Of a stretch of 64,000 nt of DNA, positions 17,707-27,600 are shown piece after piece. Position 1 is the stretch's first letter. Each line of letters begins with the position of its first letter. Source of the stretch: G965218495 sp965218495 (GTDB lineage Bacteria; Bacteroidota; Rhodothermia; Rhodothermales; Bin80). The translations under genes were made by a program, and so were the position numbers. The DNA is taken from the NCBI GenBank assembly GCA_965218495.1, contig OZ244626.1, positions 2,542,001 to 2,606,000 of the forward strand, written 5' to 3'. A model generated the notes under the pieces. It ran no database searches and was not told the DNA's origin. It saw only the letters and a program-made list of their open reading frames with translations.

Positions 17707-19548
17707 ATGGACGCCGTCCACTTAAAGCACTATGCCTCGCCTACAGGCACCTTCCGTTTTCGCCTATGTTTGGCAGCTTTGGTCGGTATGCTGTCGGTAA
17801 AAACCGCGATGGCGCAGGATGTCTCAGCCATATTCGATGTGTTGAAAGCCCTGTACGAATCAACTGACGGCGACAACTGGACCCACAACACGGGCTGGGA
17901 TACGACCAACGTTCCAACTGCGGCAGATTTGAGCACCTGGTACGGAGTATCGTACGCCAATGGGGTGTTGAGCGAACTCAGCCTTCAGGGTAACACTCTA
18001 AACGGCATGATCCCACCCGAGTTGGGCAACCTCGCGAATCTGGAGACCCTTAATCTGCATTCCAATCGTTTCCTGTCGGGAACGATTCCCCCTGAGCTGG
18101 GCAACCTCGCAAACCTGAAGACCCTCGGGTTGCACTACACTTACCTGTCGGGAACGATTCCCGCTGAGTTGGGCAACCTCGCAAACCTGGAGACCCTCGG
18201 GTTGCACTACACTTGGCTGTCGGGAACGATTCCCCCTGAGCTGGGCGACCTCGTAAACCTGAAGACCCTCGGGTTGCACTTCACTTACCTGTCGGGAACG
18301 ATTCCCCCTGAGCTGGGCAACCTCGCAAACCTGAAGACCCTTGATTTGCACGTCAATTCCCTGTCGGGAATGATTCCACGTGAGCTGGGCAACCTCGCGA
18401 ATCTGGAAAGTCTTTCTCTGTGGCACAACTCCCTGTCGGGAATGATTCCACGTGAGCTGGGCAACCTCGCGAATCTCAGGATCCTTTCTCTAGGCGCCAA
18501 TTCCCTGGCGGGAACGATCCCCCGTGAGCTGGGCAACCTCGCGAATCTCAGGATCCTTTCTCTAGGCGCCAATTCCCTGGCGGGAACGATCCCCCGTGAG
18601 CTGGGCAACCTCGCGAATCTGGAGTCGCTTAATCTGTCCACCAATTCCCTGTCGGGAACGATCCCCCCTGAGCTGAGTAACCTCGCGAATCTGGAGTCGC
18701 TTAATCTGTCCACCAATTCCCTGTCGGGAACGATTCTCCCTGAGCTGGGCAACCTCGCGAATCTGGAGTCGCTTGTGCTGAACGAGAACTCACTGTCGGG
18801 GACGATTCCTCCTGAGCTGGGAAGCCGCGCGAATCTGGAGACCCTTATTCTGTCCTCCAATTCCCTGTCGGGAACGATCCCCCCTGAGTTGGGAAACCTC
18901 GCGAAACTGAAACAACTTTGGCTTCGCTCCAATTCCCTGTCGGGAATGATTCCCCCTGAGCTGGGCAACCTCGCGAATCTCAGGATCCTTACTCTGGACG
19001 CCAATTCCCTGTCGGGAATGATTCCCCCTGAGCTAGGAAGTCTTGTGAATTTGGGATGGCTTTTGTTGGACTCCAATGCCTTCGCTGGGACTTTGCCGGG
19101 CAGGCTGACGCAACTGAGTGATTTAGACACGTTTTACTTTGATGATAACCTTGGCCTCTGCGCACCGTTGGATGCGGCCTTTCAAGCATGGCTCCAGTTG
19201 ATAAAGCGGGTCCAGGGCCCGAATTGTGCTCCACCGGAAGAGGGTGGAAACGAGCTGCCGGCGGAATTCGTGCTGCACGGCAATTATCCTAACCCATCCA
19301 ATGCGACGACGCAGATATCGTTTGACCTACCCCAAGCGGCGTCAATAGTCGTCAAGGTGTACGATATAACGGGGCGGGCCGTGTATGTGAGTTCTGCTCA
19401 ACACAGGGGTGCTGGCAAGAACCAATCGGTCCCGCTGTATGCAGACCTTTTGGGCTCTGGGCACTATCTGTACCGCGTGATTGCTGAATTGGAGAGCGGT
19501 TCCATTTCCCGCACAGGCATAATGACGCTAATCCGGGAGGCACGGTAA
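17707..19548 (+). CDS. Secreted leucine-rich-repeat protein with C-terminal sorting domain
   Basis: 613 residues from the ATG at 17707. A signal peptide ending in VKTAMAQ is followed by a cap (VLKALYESTDGDNWTHNTGW) typical of bacterial LRR proteins of this plant-like class. About sixteen 24-residue repeats follow, consensus NLxxLxLxxNSLSGxIPPELGNLA, roughly residues 85-465; repeat two has an extra residue. The C-terminus (about 525-613) is FVLHGNYPNPSNATTQISFD then VVKVYDITGRAVYVSS, a YPNP-type sorting domain used by type IX secretion in Bacteroidota. Function is probably adhesion or protein-protein contact at the cell surface. Neighbouring repeats are nearly identical in DNA, so copy number may vary. 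Confidence 0.9.
   Translation: MDAVHLKHYASPTGTFRFRLCLAALVGMLSVKTAMAQDVSAIFDVLKALYESTDGDNWTHNTGWDTTNVPTAADLSTWYGVSYANGVLSELSLQGNTLNGMIPPELGNLANLETLNLHSNRFLSGTIPPELGNLANLKTLGLHYTYLSGTIPAELGNLANLETLGLHYTWLSGTIPPELGDLVNLKTLGLHFTYLSGTIPPELGNLANLKTLDLHVNSLSGMIPRELGNLANLESLSLWHNSLSGMIPRELGNLANLRILSLGANSLAGTIPRELGNLANLRILSLGANSLAGTIPRELGNLANLESLNLSTNSLSGTIPPELSNLANLESLNLSTNSLSGTILPELGNLANLESLVLNENSLSGTIPPELGSRANLETLILSSNSLSGTIPPELGNLAKLKQLWLRSNSLSGMIPPELGNLANLRILTLDANSLSGMIPPELGSLVNLGWLLLDSNAFAGTLPGRLTQLSDLDTFYFDDNLGLCAPLDAAFQAWLQLIKRVQGPNCAPPEEGGNELPAEFVLHGNYPNPSNATTQISFDLPQAASIVVKVYDITGRAVYVSSAQHRGAGKNQSVPLYADLLGSGHYLYRVIAELESGSISRTGIMTLIREAR
17970..19090 (+). repeat. Tandem 72-bp coding repeats in the LRR gene
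   Basis: The LRR units are also direct DNA repeats. The unit at 18451-18522 is repeated exactly at 18523-18594, and the units around 18619 and 18691 are almost identical. The period of 72 bp corresponds to 24 residues, so gain or loss of a unit keeps the frame. Confidence 0.85.
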
Positions 19549-19660
19549 AGGCAACTGTTTGCAATAGCCGTGGGGCGTTGCAGTATCCTCGCCTAATTGG
19601 GGGCATTCGTATTAAAGCGAAAGCCATCACTTTGCGCAGTAGGGCGGCGGCTCTTTTATT

Positions 19661-21069
19661 GGCTCTTCCCCTAATTAGATGGGTGCAGTGTTGTATTCAA
19701 CGGGAAACGAAATGAGATGATGCGGATTCATACCCGCTTCTTGTCTGTTTCGAGGCCATCATCATGATGGTACACACGTTCACCAACCCCATCAACGATA
19801 TGTCGCAACTAAAGACTGATGATATAGGTTGCCTCTTGGGCATCCAGGCTCCCTGGAAGATTTCCGAGGTGACGTTTGCGCATGAGGCGCAAGAAGTCCG
19901 GATTCATGTGGCTTGCGAGGACGGCCATCAGCTGCCTTGTCCGGAGTGCGGCTTGGCGTGTCCGGGCTACGACCACCGTTCTCGGCAATGGCGTCACCTG
20001 GATTTGTGCGAGTATCGCACGATGGTGGTTGCGCAACTTCCCCGCGTGGAATGTCCGGAGCATGGAGTGCGCACCGTGTCGGTTCCGTGGGCGGAACCTA
20101 TGTCACGGTTCACTGCAGGGTTTGAGACGCTGGTGATTGATTGGCTGCAGGAGGCGAGTGTATCGGCGGTGTCCCGTCTGATGGGGGTGAGCTGGAATGC
20201 GATAGACGGGATCATGCAGCGCGCGGTGCAACGCGGCCTTGCGCGGAGGAAGGAACGGGATGTTGCCCATATTGGCGTGGATGAGACCTCTTTTCGCAAG
20301 CGCCACGCGTATGTCACCATTGTTTCGGATGCGAAGGCGGGTACGGTGCTGCATGTGGGCGAAGACCGTAAGAAAGAAACACTTACGCGTTGGTATGCTG
20401 GGCTCACTTTGGAGCAGCTGGAGGGCATCGAGAGTGTCAGCATGGACATGTGGCCGGCCTACATCAACGCCACGCTGGAGCATGTGCCAGAGGCGCAACG
20501 GAAGGTGGCCTTTGACAAATTCCACGTAGTGAAATGTCTGGGAGTTGCCGTGGACAAGGTTCGGCGCCAGGAGCACCGGGCGTTGATGAAGGAAGGCTTG
20601 GAAGACCTCAAGGGAACCAAGTATGATTGGTTGACTCACCCGGCCAACATGTCTGCTAAGCAGAAGGCGCGCTTCCAGCAGTTGCGTACCAGCACGTTGA
20701 AGACGGCCCGCGCGTGGGCTATCAAGGAAATGGCCCTGCAGTTGTGGCACTATGTCCACCGCACATGGGCGCGCAAGGGTTGGGAGCGATGGTTGTCGTG
20801 GGCCATGCGGTGCCGGCTGGAACCGGTCAAGGCAGCCGCCAGAACCATCAAGACACACCTGTGGGGTATCCTCAATGCGATCATCCTGAAGGTGAGCAAT
20901 GGCCCTGCGGAAGGCATCAACAGCCGGATCAAAACAATCAAAGTGCGCAGTAGGGGCTTCCGCAACAAACGGCGGTTTGCTAACGCCATTTACTTTCACC
21001 TCGGAGGCCTAGATCTATACCCCGAAAGCGTCCGCAGGTGAGAGTACCCACTAAAACAGGGGTAGAGCC
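19661..21069 (+). mobile_element. Complete ISL3-family insertion sequence
   Basis: The left end GGCTCTTCCCCTAATTAGAT (19661) and the reverse complement of the right end, GGCTCTACCCCTGTTTTAGT (ending 21069), match at 14 of 20 positions, including the GGCTCT start typical of ISL3 ends. Both ends are flanked by TTTATT (19655-19660 and 21070-21075), a probable target duplication, although ISL3 elements usually give 8 bp. The element is 1409 bp with one intact transposase. Confidence 0.85.
19764..21041 (+). CDS. ISL3-family transposase
   Basis: 425 residues. An N-terminal zinc-finger-like region (CPECGLACPGYDHRSRQWRH, then VECPEHGVRTV) is followed by a helix-turn-helix (VSRLMGVSWNAIDGIMQRAV) and the DDE core: GVDETSFRKRH, VSMDMWPAYI and, near the end, GPAEGINSRIKTIKVRSRGF, which is the hallmark ISL3 C-terminal motif with the catalytic Glu. 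No stops or frameshifts are seen and the terminal repeats are in place, so the enzyme may be active. Confidence 0.95.
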   Translation: MMVHTFTNPINDMSQLKTDDIGCLLGIQAPWKISEVTFAHEAQEVRIHVACEDGHQLPCPECGLACPGYDHRSRQWRHLDLCEYRTMVVAQLPRVECPEHGVRTVSVPWAEPMSRFTAGFETLVIDWLQEASVSAVSRLMGVSWNAIDGIMQRAVQRGLARRKERDVAHIGVDETSFRKRHAYVTIVSDAKAGTVLHVGEDRKKETLTRWYAGLTLEQLEGIESVSMDMWPAYINATLEHVPEAQRKVAFDKFHVVKCLGVAVDKVRRQEHRALMKEGLEDLKGTKYDWLTHPANMSAKQKARFQQLRTSTLKTARAWAIKEMALQLWHYVHRTWARKGWERWLSWAMRCRLEPVKAAARTIKTHLWGILNAIILKVSNGPAEGINSRIKTIKVRSRGFRNKRRFANAIYFHLGGLDLYPESVRR

Positions 21070-21170
21070 TTTATTTGTAGGGCCTATACTCTTTCTTGGC
21101 CCTCAAATTCGCTGCACAGTAGGTCCGAGGAAAGACAATGAATTCCCGATACTCTGCGTGGCGCTGGCTC

Positions 21171-24100
21171 CTATCCGGCCATCGCCATCGCTTCTTCGAA
21201 GCGCACCCCGACCAGGCGGGACACGCCCTCCTCCTGCATGGTGATGCCGTACAAGCGATCGGCCATCTCCATCGTACGCTTGTTGTGGGTTACCAGCACG
21301 AACTGGGTATCCAACGAAAACCGGCGAATGAGCCGCATGAAGCGCTCAATGTTGGCTTCATCCAGAGGTGCATCCACCTCGTCGAGGAAGCAGAAGGGGC
21401 TGGGCTTGACCTGATAGATGGCAAATAAGAGCGCAATCGCCGTAAGCGTCTTCTCTCCACTGGACAACTGCGAAATGCCAATGGGCCGCTTGCCGCGCGG
21501 CTGCGCCGTAATTGCAATTGGCGACTCCAAAAGATCGCTTGTTTCCACAAGGTGTAGATCTCCACTGGTACCCCCGCCAAACAGCTCACAAAAGAGTTTG
21601 CAAAAGTTTTCCCGAATGACTGCAAACGCCTCCTTGAATCGCTTCGCGGCGGTCCTGTTTATTTCCTCAATCGTCTGCAAGAGTGTGGCTTCCGCTCTCT
21701 GCAGGTCCTCGCACTGCGTTACCAGGAACGTGTGCCGCTCGCGCTCCTTCTTGTACTCTTCCAGTGCCAGCGGATTTACGCTGCCCATGCCGCGGAGCCT
21801 GACTTGCACTTTCTCCAGCTCGGCTCGCAAGGATGCTTCGTCCTCGCCTTCCAGAATGAACTCGCTGCCCAGGGAAGCTCCGAACTTCTCGTGTGCGTTG
21901 GCCGCCAGCTCTTCCATCTTTGCGGACAGCGATGCGCGCTGCACGGCGTACTCACTTTCTTCGCGCACCATCTCGTCGTGCGCTCTGCGCAGCTTTCGCA
22001 GGGTCTGCTCCAGCTCATCTATCGCGACTCGGTTTTCCATCAGGCGAGTCTTGGCTTCCCGGACGGCTACATCCAAAGGCCCCCTACGGTTGCGCTCCGC
22101 AGTCAGCTCCGCTTCAAGCGCGCCGATGTCCTTTGAAAGGGAACCAATGGCTGCCTTGAGATCACTAGTCTCTGACGCCAAAGCTTCGGCTCGCTCCGCA
22201 GCTGCTGTGCGCTCATCGCCCACCCGCGCAATGCCGCGCCGGAGGCGGTCCAAGGTGTTGCGCGCATCCTGGTGTGCCAATCGCGCCGCAGCAAAGCGGT
22301 CCTCGCATGCGTTGCATTCTGCATAGGCGGCCACCTGGGCATGCTTCGACGCTGCAATAAGGGCCTCAAGTGCAGTAAGGCGGTTGTTAGCGTCCGCAGC
22401 GGCTGATCGGGGTTCAACCGCTTCGTCTGCCATCGCGTTGGCGGCCTGAGCAGCCTCCTGTATGCGGTCAGAAAGTTTCGCCTGGCGCACCTCTAGCGCT
22501 TCGACATTCCGATTCTGGCGCGCTTCTTCCCGCTTGGCCGCTGCCAGCGCGTGCCTGGCGTCACTGAGCGTTTCGCGGTGTGCGGCCAGCGCCACGGCGT
22601 CCTGTTGTTGCCTCAGCGTCGCAAGAGCCTCTTTCTGATCCAGATGCTTCCTACGCAGCGCTTCAAGGGCAACCTGGGTGGAGGCCAGACGTGCACGGCG
22701 AACCATATGCTGAGCCGACGCCTCCAAGGTCTGGCTACCCGCGTGCAGAAACCCATGCTCATCCACCCATTCGCCGGTCGCCGTTACCAAGCGTGCCGGC
22801 GAATGACCAGGCACGGGGACTAGAGCATCCAAGTCGTCCGCATAGTAAATGTCACGCAGCACCAATCTGGCCAAAGGCTCGTATGCACGATCGGTTACTG
22901 ATACCAGATCCATGAGCGGCGTCATGCCTTCCCTTGGAACCATGGGCACTATCTCCTGCGGGATGCGCTCCATTACGACGAATAGGCCGCGACCCTTCTT
23001 TTCGTCTCTTAGCAGTGCCACCTTGCGGTGCGCCTCGTCAACAGTCTGCACGACGATGCAGGCGCCCAGCGATCCGAGCGCTGCGCCGAGCGCTGCACGG
23101 TGCGCGCTACTGGTCTCCAACACATCGCTGATCGTCAAGAGCTCGCCTTCGGCACCCGCCAAGAACCTAGTGGCCTCGGGAAAGTCTTCATATCCGGTGA
23201 CCAAGGCTTCCAGAAGCGACGCTTCGGCCTGCTTGGCTGCTTGTTGCTCGGCCAACACCCGCGCTGTCTTGTCCGCAGCCACTATCTGGCCCTGAAGTGC
23301 GTGGTGCTCTTCCGCGGCCTCTGCCTCCGCCTGCTGTGCCTGCTGAAGGGCCGCCTCTGCCGCGATCCGCGACATGTGCACGGCTCCTGCACGCGCCTGC
23401 TCGTCTACCAGGGCTCGGTCCAGCCTCTCGGCCTCAGCCTGCAATCGACTCCCCTCCGCCTTCGCGAGCTCGATGCGGTTAGTAATCTGGTCAAAGCGGC
23501 GCAAGTGCCCAGCCCTGGCAATTACCAGCTTCGCCTGTTTGCTTGACAGCTCACTAAGCGACGAACGCTTGGCTGCCACGTTCTGCCGAGCCATGTCGCG
23601 CGCATTCTTCGCCGGTTCCAGCACGTTCGCCGCATTTTTGAGCCGGGGTTCAGCGCTACGATGTTCGTCGCGCAGCACCAATAGTGCCGCTTCTCTGTTC
23701 GCCCTTCGCGCAAGCGCCTCTTTGCGTTCTTGGCGGGCTCGCGCAATGTCGCGCTGTTCTGCGGCACGGCGCTCCTCCCTCAGCCGCAGTTCTGCGGAGA
23801 GGTAACCTATGCGCGTCTGGTGCTCTGCCAACGAGCGCTCGCAGCGCACCGTCCCTTTCTCATTGTCAATGTGGGTCTGCTTGCGCCCCTGCAGCACCGC
23901 CTCATGGCTTCCGCTCTCGGCCTTCAGGTGGGCAAGCGTGTCACGCACGCGTGCCAAGTGTTCCTCAAGAGCCGACACCTCTGACGCGAGGCGGTTGTAC
24001 TGCAAGGTGGCAAGCGCCAGCGCTAGCGTTTGGGCCCGCCCGCCAACTGTATTGTGTCGTGCCGCCGCCTCGGCTTGACGGTCCAATCGCGCAACGCGCC

Positions 24101-24698
24101 GGGCCACCTCTTGTGTGAGGTCCTGCACCCGCGCCAGATCGACCTGCAGGTTGTCGAGCTTTCGTAACGCCTGAGCCCGCCGCAGCTTGTACTTTGTTAT
24201 GCCCGCCGCCTCCTCAAACAGCCGGCGACGGTCCTGAGTACTCTCCGACAGAATTTCCTCGACCATCTTCAGCTCAATGACCGAGTAAGCACCCGCTCCC
24301 ATTCCCGTGTCCAGGAAAAGATCGACAATATCTCGAAGCCTGCACGATGTGCCGTTAAGGAGATACTCCGAATCGCCGGACCGGTACAGGCGACGACCAA
24401 GGGTTACCTCGGAAAACTCCGTCGGCAGGAGACCGCGCGTATTCTGGACCGTCAACTGCACCTCGGCCATGCCGAGCCCGCGCCGCCGCGCCGTGCCGTT
24501 GAAGATGACGCTATCCATCTTGTCCGACCGCAGGATGCGAGCACGCTGCTCTCCGATCACCCAACGGATCGCGTCAACAACATTCGACTTCCCACACCCG
24601 TTGGGCCCCACGATCGCCGTGATGCCGGGGTCGAACTGAAACACCGTAGGCGTGGCAAAACTCTTGAAGCCGTGAACGTCTAGCCTACTTAAGTACAT
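21171..24698 (-). CDS. smc: Chromosome segregation protein SMC
   Basis: 1175 residues, the usual SMC length. The N-terminal ATPase half has Walker A GPNGCGKSN (residues 31-39) after the classic start MYLSRLDVHGFKSFA. Two long coiled coils (about 165-495 and 680-1000) flank a hinge (about 510-660, with the sequence FLAGAEGELLTISDVL). The C-terminal half carries the signature QLSSGEKTLTAIALLFAIYQ and Walker B FCFLDEVDAPLDEAN. SMC dimers with ScpA/ScpB extrude DNA loops and help to segregate replication origins. ScpA and ScpB genes are not next to it. It ends convergently with the ISL3 element, about 100 bases away. Confidence 0.97.
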   Translation of the reverse strand: MYLSRLDVHGFKSFATPTVFQFDPGITAIVGPNGCGKSNVVDAIRWVIGEQRARILRSDKMDSVIFNGTARRRGLGMAEVQLTVQNTRGLLPTEFSEVTLGRRLYRSGDSEYLLNGTSCRLRDIVDLFLDTGMGAGAYSVIELKMVEEILSESTQDRRRLFEEAAGITKYKLRRAQALRKLDNLQVDLARVQDLTQEVARRVARLDRQAEAAARHNTVGGRAQTLALALATLQYNRLASEVSALEEHLARVRDTLAHLKAESGSHEAVLQGRKQTHIDNEKGTVRCERSLAEHQTRIGYLSAELRLREERRAAEQRDIARARQERKEALARRANREAALLVLRDEHRSAEPRLKNAANVLEPAKNARDMARQNVAAKRSSLSELSSKQAKLVIARAGHLRRFDQITNRIELAKAEGSRLQAEAERLDRALVDEQARAGAVHMSRIAAEAALQQAQQAEAEAAEEHHALQGQIVAADKTARVLAEQQAAKQAEASLLEALVTGYEDFPEATRFLAGAEGELLTISDVLETSSAHRAALGAALGSLGACIVVQTVDEAHRKVALLRDEKKGRGLFVVMERIPQEIVPMVPREGMTPLMDLVSVTDRAYEPLARLVLRDIYYADDLDALVPVPGHSPARLVTATGEWVDEHGFLHAGSQTLEASAQHMVRRARLASTQVALEALRRKHLDQKEALATLRQQQDAVALAAHRETLSDARHALAAAKREEARQNRNVEALEVRQAKLSDRIQEAAQAANAMADEAVEPRSAAADANNRLTALEALIAASKHAQVAAYAECNACEDRFAAARLAHQDARNTLDRLRRGIARVGDERTAAAERAEALASETSDLKAAIGSLSKDIGALEAELTAERNRRGPLDVAVREAKTRLMENRVAIDELEQTLRKLRRAHDEMVREESEYAVQRASLSAKMEELAANAHEKFGASLGSEFILEGEDEASLRAELEKVQVRLRGMGSVNPLALEEYKKERERHTFLVTQCEDLQRAEATLLQTIEEINRTAAKRFKEAFAVIRENFCKLFCELFGGGTSGDLHLVETSDLLESPIAITAQPRGKRPIGISQLSSGEKTLTAIALLFAIYQVKPSPFCFLDEVDAPLDEANIERFMRLIRRFSLDTQFVLVTHNKRTMEMADRLYGITMQEEGVSRLVGVRFEEAMAMAG

Positions 24699-24857
24699 GC
24701 ATATCTAAGATGGTGCCCATGCCTGACATGCTAAGGTAACCACTGCAATGCCCGTTATGCAACACCCGTCATTCACCACACGGAAATGCTCTAAATGGCA
24801 CTGTATTCAAACCAATGCAGGTACGTGGCCAGTTATAACCGTTATTTGATATGTGTT

Positions 24858-27488
24858 CTAGGCTGCCCTCGCATATTTCCGGTCCATCGTTTCGAACATG
24901 AGACCTGTCTTGTCAGGCGCCACTTTAATCAAGAGGTGGTGCCCAGGCTGTACCCAGCCGGAAAGCATCCCTTCCGCGAGCTTGTTCACTAGTTCGCGCT
25001 GCAGCACGCGCTTAACCGGGCGTGCTCCGAATGCGGGCTCGTATCCACGGTCGGCCAGGAAGGACACCGCACCCTCATCAAGCGTTAACTGGACCTGCTG
25101 CTTGTGTGCTAACTCCTGAATGCGTACGAACTGGATCTTCACAATTTCGCTGATTTCGCCTTTTCCGAGTGCATTGAACAGCACAGTTTCGTCGATCCGG
25201 TTCAGGAACTCTGGCCGCAGCTTGTTCTTCAGGAGTTCAAATACTTCGTTCTTCAGGCTCTCTTGCTGCTGCGGCGTCAATGCCCCATTCATGAGCTCCA
25301 TCCGCTGCCTGAGCAGGTCGGAGCCCAGGTTACTGGTCATGATGATGATTGTGTTCTTGAAATCGGCTGCACGCCCCTTGTTGTCTGTAAGGACGCCATC
25401 ATCAAGCACCTGCAGCAGGGTGTTAAACACTTCGGGATGGGCTTTTTCGATCTCATCCAAGAGAACAACCGAGTATGGGCGTCGCCTTACTGCCTCGGTC
25501 AGCTGACCTCCTTCTTCATACCCCACATACCCTGGCGGTGCCCCAACCAGTCGGCTGACGGCGTGTCGCTCCTGATACTCGCTCATGTCGATGCGAACGA
25601 GCGCGCTCTCCTTGTTGAACAGGTAGACTGCCAGGGCTTTTGCCAGCTCGGTCTTGCCAACACCCGTAGATCCGAGAAAAATGAATGATCCAATAGGGCG
25701 TCCAGTCTCCTGGAGGCCCGCGCGGCCGCGTCGCACCGCATTCGCCACCGTAGCAATGGCCTCGTCCTGCCCCACCACGCGTTGTTTCAGCTCCTGTTCA
25801 ATGCGAAGCAGCTTGGCGCGTTCGCTCTCCAGCATCCGCGACACAGGCACGCCGGTCCACTTGGAAACGACCTCGGCGATGTCTTCGCTGCCAATCTCTT
25901 CCTTCAGGAGTGCACCACTGGCCTGCACCTCGGCCAACTTCGCCTGCGCGGTGCCAATCTTCTCCTCAAGCTCCGGGATCTTGCCGTGCCGAATCCTAGC
26001 CACTTCCCCATAGTCACCTTCCCGAAGAAATGATTCATCTTTGATGCGAAGCTCCTCAATCCGCTCCTTGGCGTCTCGGATGTCCTTGATGAGCGTTTTC
26101 TCCTGTGTCCATCGTGCACGAAGCGCGGACCGCTCCGCCACGACGTTAGCAAGCTGCTTATTAATCCTGGCCAGCTTTGACTGTTCTTTGTCGCGCTTTA
26201 TGGTTTCCCGCTCAATCTCCAACTGCCGAATTTGCCGCTCGAGGTTATCAAGCTCTTCTGGAAGCGAGTCAATCTCGGTACGCAGGCGCGCCATGGCCTC
26301 ATCGACAAGGTCGATGGCCTTGTCCGGCAAAAAGCGATCTGCAATGTACCTGTGGCTGAGCTCGGCAGCCGATACGATGGCGTCGTCGTTGATTCGAACA
26401 CCGTGGTGAACCTCGTAGCGCTCCTTGAGGCCCCGCAGGATTGAGATGGTGTCTTCAACGCTAGGCTCGTCTACCAGAACCGTTTGGAAGCGTCTGGTAA
26501 GCGCTTTGTCCTTTTCCAGGTGTTTGCGATATTCATCAAGCGTGGTCGCTCCAATGGTACGCAGGTCACCGCGGGCCAGGGCTGGCTTGAGGATATTCGC
26601 CGCATCCATGGCCCCTTCCGCACTGCCAGCGCCGACCAGAGTATGAATCTCGTCAATAAAGAGCAGAATTTGCCCGTCGGAGTCGGTTACCTCCTTTATG
26701 ACAGCTTTGAGGCGATCCTCAAACTCGCCGCGGTACTTTGCCCCCGCGATGAGAGCACCCATATCCAGGGCATGCACCCGCTTGGACTTCAGGCCTTCAG
26801 GCACATCCCCGTGTACGATGCGGATGGCGATGCCTTCGGCAATCGCTGTCTTGCCGACGCCGGGCTCGCCGATCAGTATCGGGTTGTTCTTCTTGCGACG
26901 TGACAGGATCTGCAGCACGCGGCGGATCTCTTCGTCGCGTCCGATGACCGGGTCAATTTTTCCGCGCGCCGCCAAGTCATTGAGGTTGCGCGTAAAGCGC
27001 TCAATGGCCTGGTAACGATCCTCTGCATGGCGATCCGTTACGCGCCGGCCGCCGCGCACGGTTGCCAGAATCGGTAGGATCGCGTCTTTCGTCGCGCCTT
27101 GTCGCCGCAGCGTGTCTCCGGTCGCGCCCTTCGCAGTGGCCAGCGCCAAAAGCAGATGTTCACTGCTGATGAAGTCATCGCTAAGGGCCTGGGACTCTCT
27201 TGCTGCCTCATCAAAGACCCGCTTGATCCCCTCCCCCATGTACTGACCGGAAACGCTGGCGCCAGACACCCTCGGAAACTTGTCCATCTCGTCGGCCAGC
27301 TCCGCCCGGATAATCGGCAGGCTGACATTCAGCTTCTGCAAAATGGAGGTAACGATGCCGCCGGGCACCGAAAGCAGTCCCTCCAACAGGTGCGGGGGCT
27401 CAAGACCCTGGTGCTGCTTAGAGGCTGCGATCGACAGCGCCGACTGAACAGCCTCCTGCGCTTTGGCCGTGAATTTATCGGTATTCAT
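24858..27488 (-). CDS. clpB: ATP-dependent disaggregase ClpB
   Basis: 876 residues. The N-domain (1-145) begins MNTDKFTAKAQEAVQSALSI; NBD1 has Walker A GEPGVGKTAIAEG and Walker B ILLFIDEIHTLVGAG; the coiled-coil M-domain at about 410-520 distinguishes ClpB from ClpA/C; NBD2 has GSTGVGKTELAKAL and VVLLDEIEKAHPEV. No ClpP-binding IGF loop is seen. ClpB works with DnaK to rescue aggregated proteins. It starts 112 bases from the DUF2231 gene on the same strand. I see no clear heat-shock (CIRCE) element upstream. Confidence 0.97.
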   Translation of the reverse strand: MNTDKFTAKAQEAVQSALSIAASKQHQGLEPPHLLEGLLSVPGGIVTSILQKLNVSLPIIRAELADEMDKFPRVSGASVSGQYMGEGIKRVFDEAARESQALSDDFISSEHLLLALATAKGATGDTLRRQGATKDAILPILATVRGGRRVTDRHAEDRYQAIERFTRNLNDLAARGKIDPVIGRDEEIRRVLQILSRRKKNNPILIGEPGVGKTAIAEGIAIRIVHGDVPEGLKSKRVHALDMGALIAGAKYRGEFEDRLKAVIKEVTDSDGQILLFIDEIHTLVGAGSAEGAMDAANILKPALARGDLRTIGATTLDEYRKHLEKDKALTRRFQTVLVDEPSVEDTISILRGLKERYEVHHGVRINDDAIVSAAELSHRYIADRFLPDKAIDLVDEAMARLRTEIDSLPEELDNLERQIRQLEIERETIKRDKEQSKLARINKQLANVVAERSALRARWTQEKTLIKDIRDAKERIEELRIKDESFLREGDYGEVARIRHGKIPELEEKIGTAQAKLAEVQASGALLKEEIGSEDIAEVVSKWTGVPVSRMLESERAKLLRIEQELKQRVVGQDEAIATVANAVRRGRAGLQETGRPIGSFIFLGSTGVGKTELAKALAVYLFNKESALVRIDMSEYQERHAVSRLVGAPPGYVGYEEGGQLTEAVRRRPYSVVLLDEIEKAHPEVFNTLLQVLDDGVLTDNKGRAADFKNTIIIMTSNLGSDLLRQRMELMNGALTPQQQESLKNEVFELLKNKLRPEFLNRIDETVLFNALGKGEISEIVKIQFVRIQELAHKQQVQLTLDEGAVSFLADRGYEPAFGARPVKRVLQRELVNKLAEGMLSGWVQPGHHLLIKVAPDKTGLMFETMDRKYARAA

Positions 27489-27600
27489 GGCTACGTGGTT
27501 TTGGAAAGTGTCACAAAAATGGCAGTCCTTTCCGTTCTGCCGCTACCAGCCCCCCGTGTCCAAAAGCGTACCAAACCAGCGCGTATGACAGGCTGGCAGA

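Noticed and set aside
17970..19090. Regular direct repeats considered as a CRISPR array
   Set aside because: The 72-bp period is continuous coding sequence with LRR consensus and no spacers.
20103..20999. 298-codon minus-strand frame
   Set aside because: Antisense shadow of the ISL3 transposase.
21079..21103. Short hairpin AGGGCC...GGCCCT as terminator between the ISL3 element and smc
   Set aside because: A six-pair stem with a long loop and no T-tract is too weak to call.
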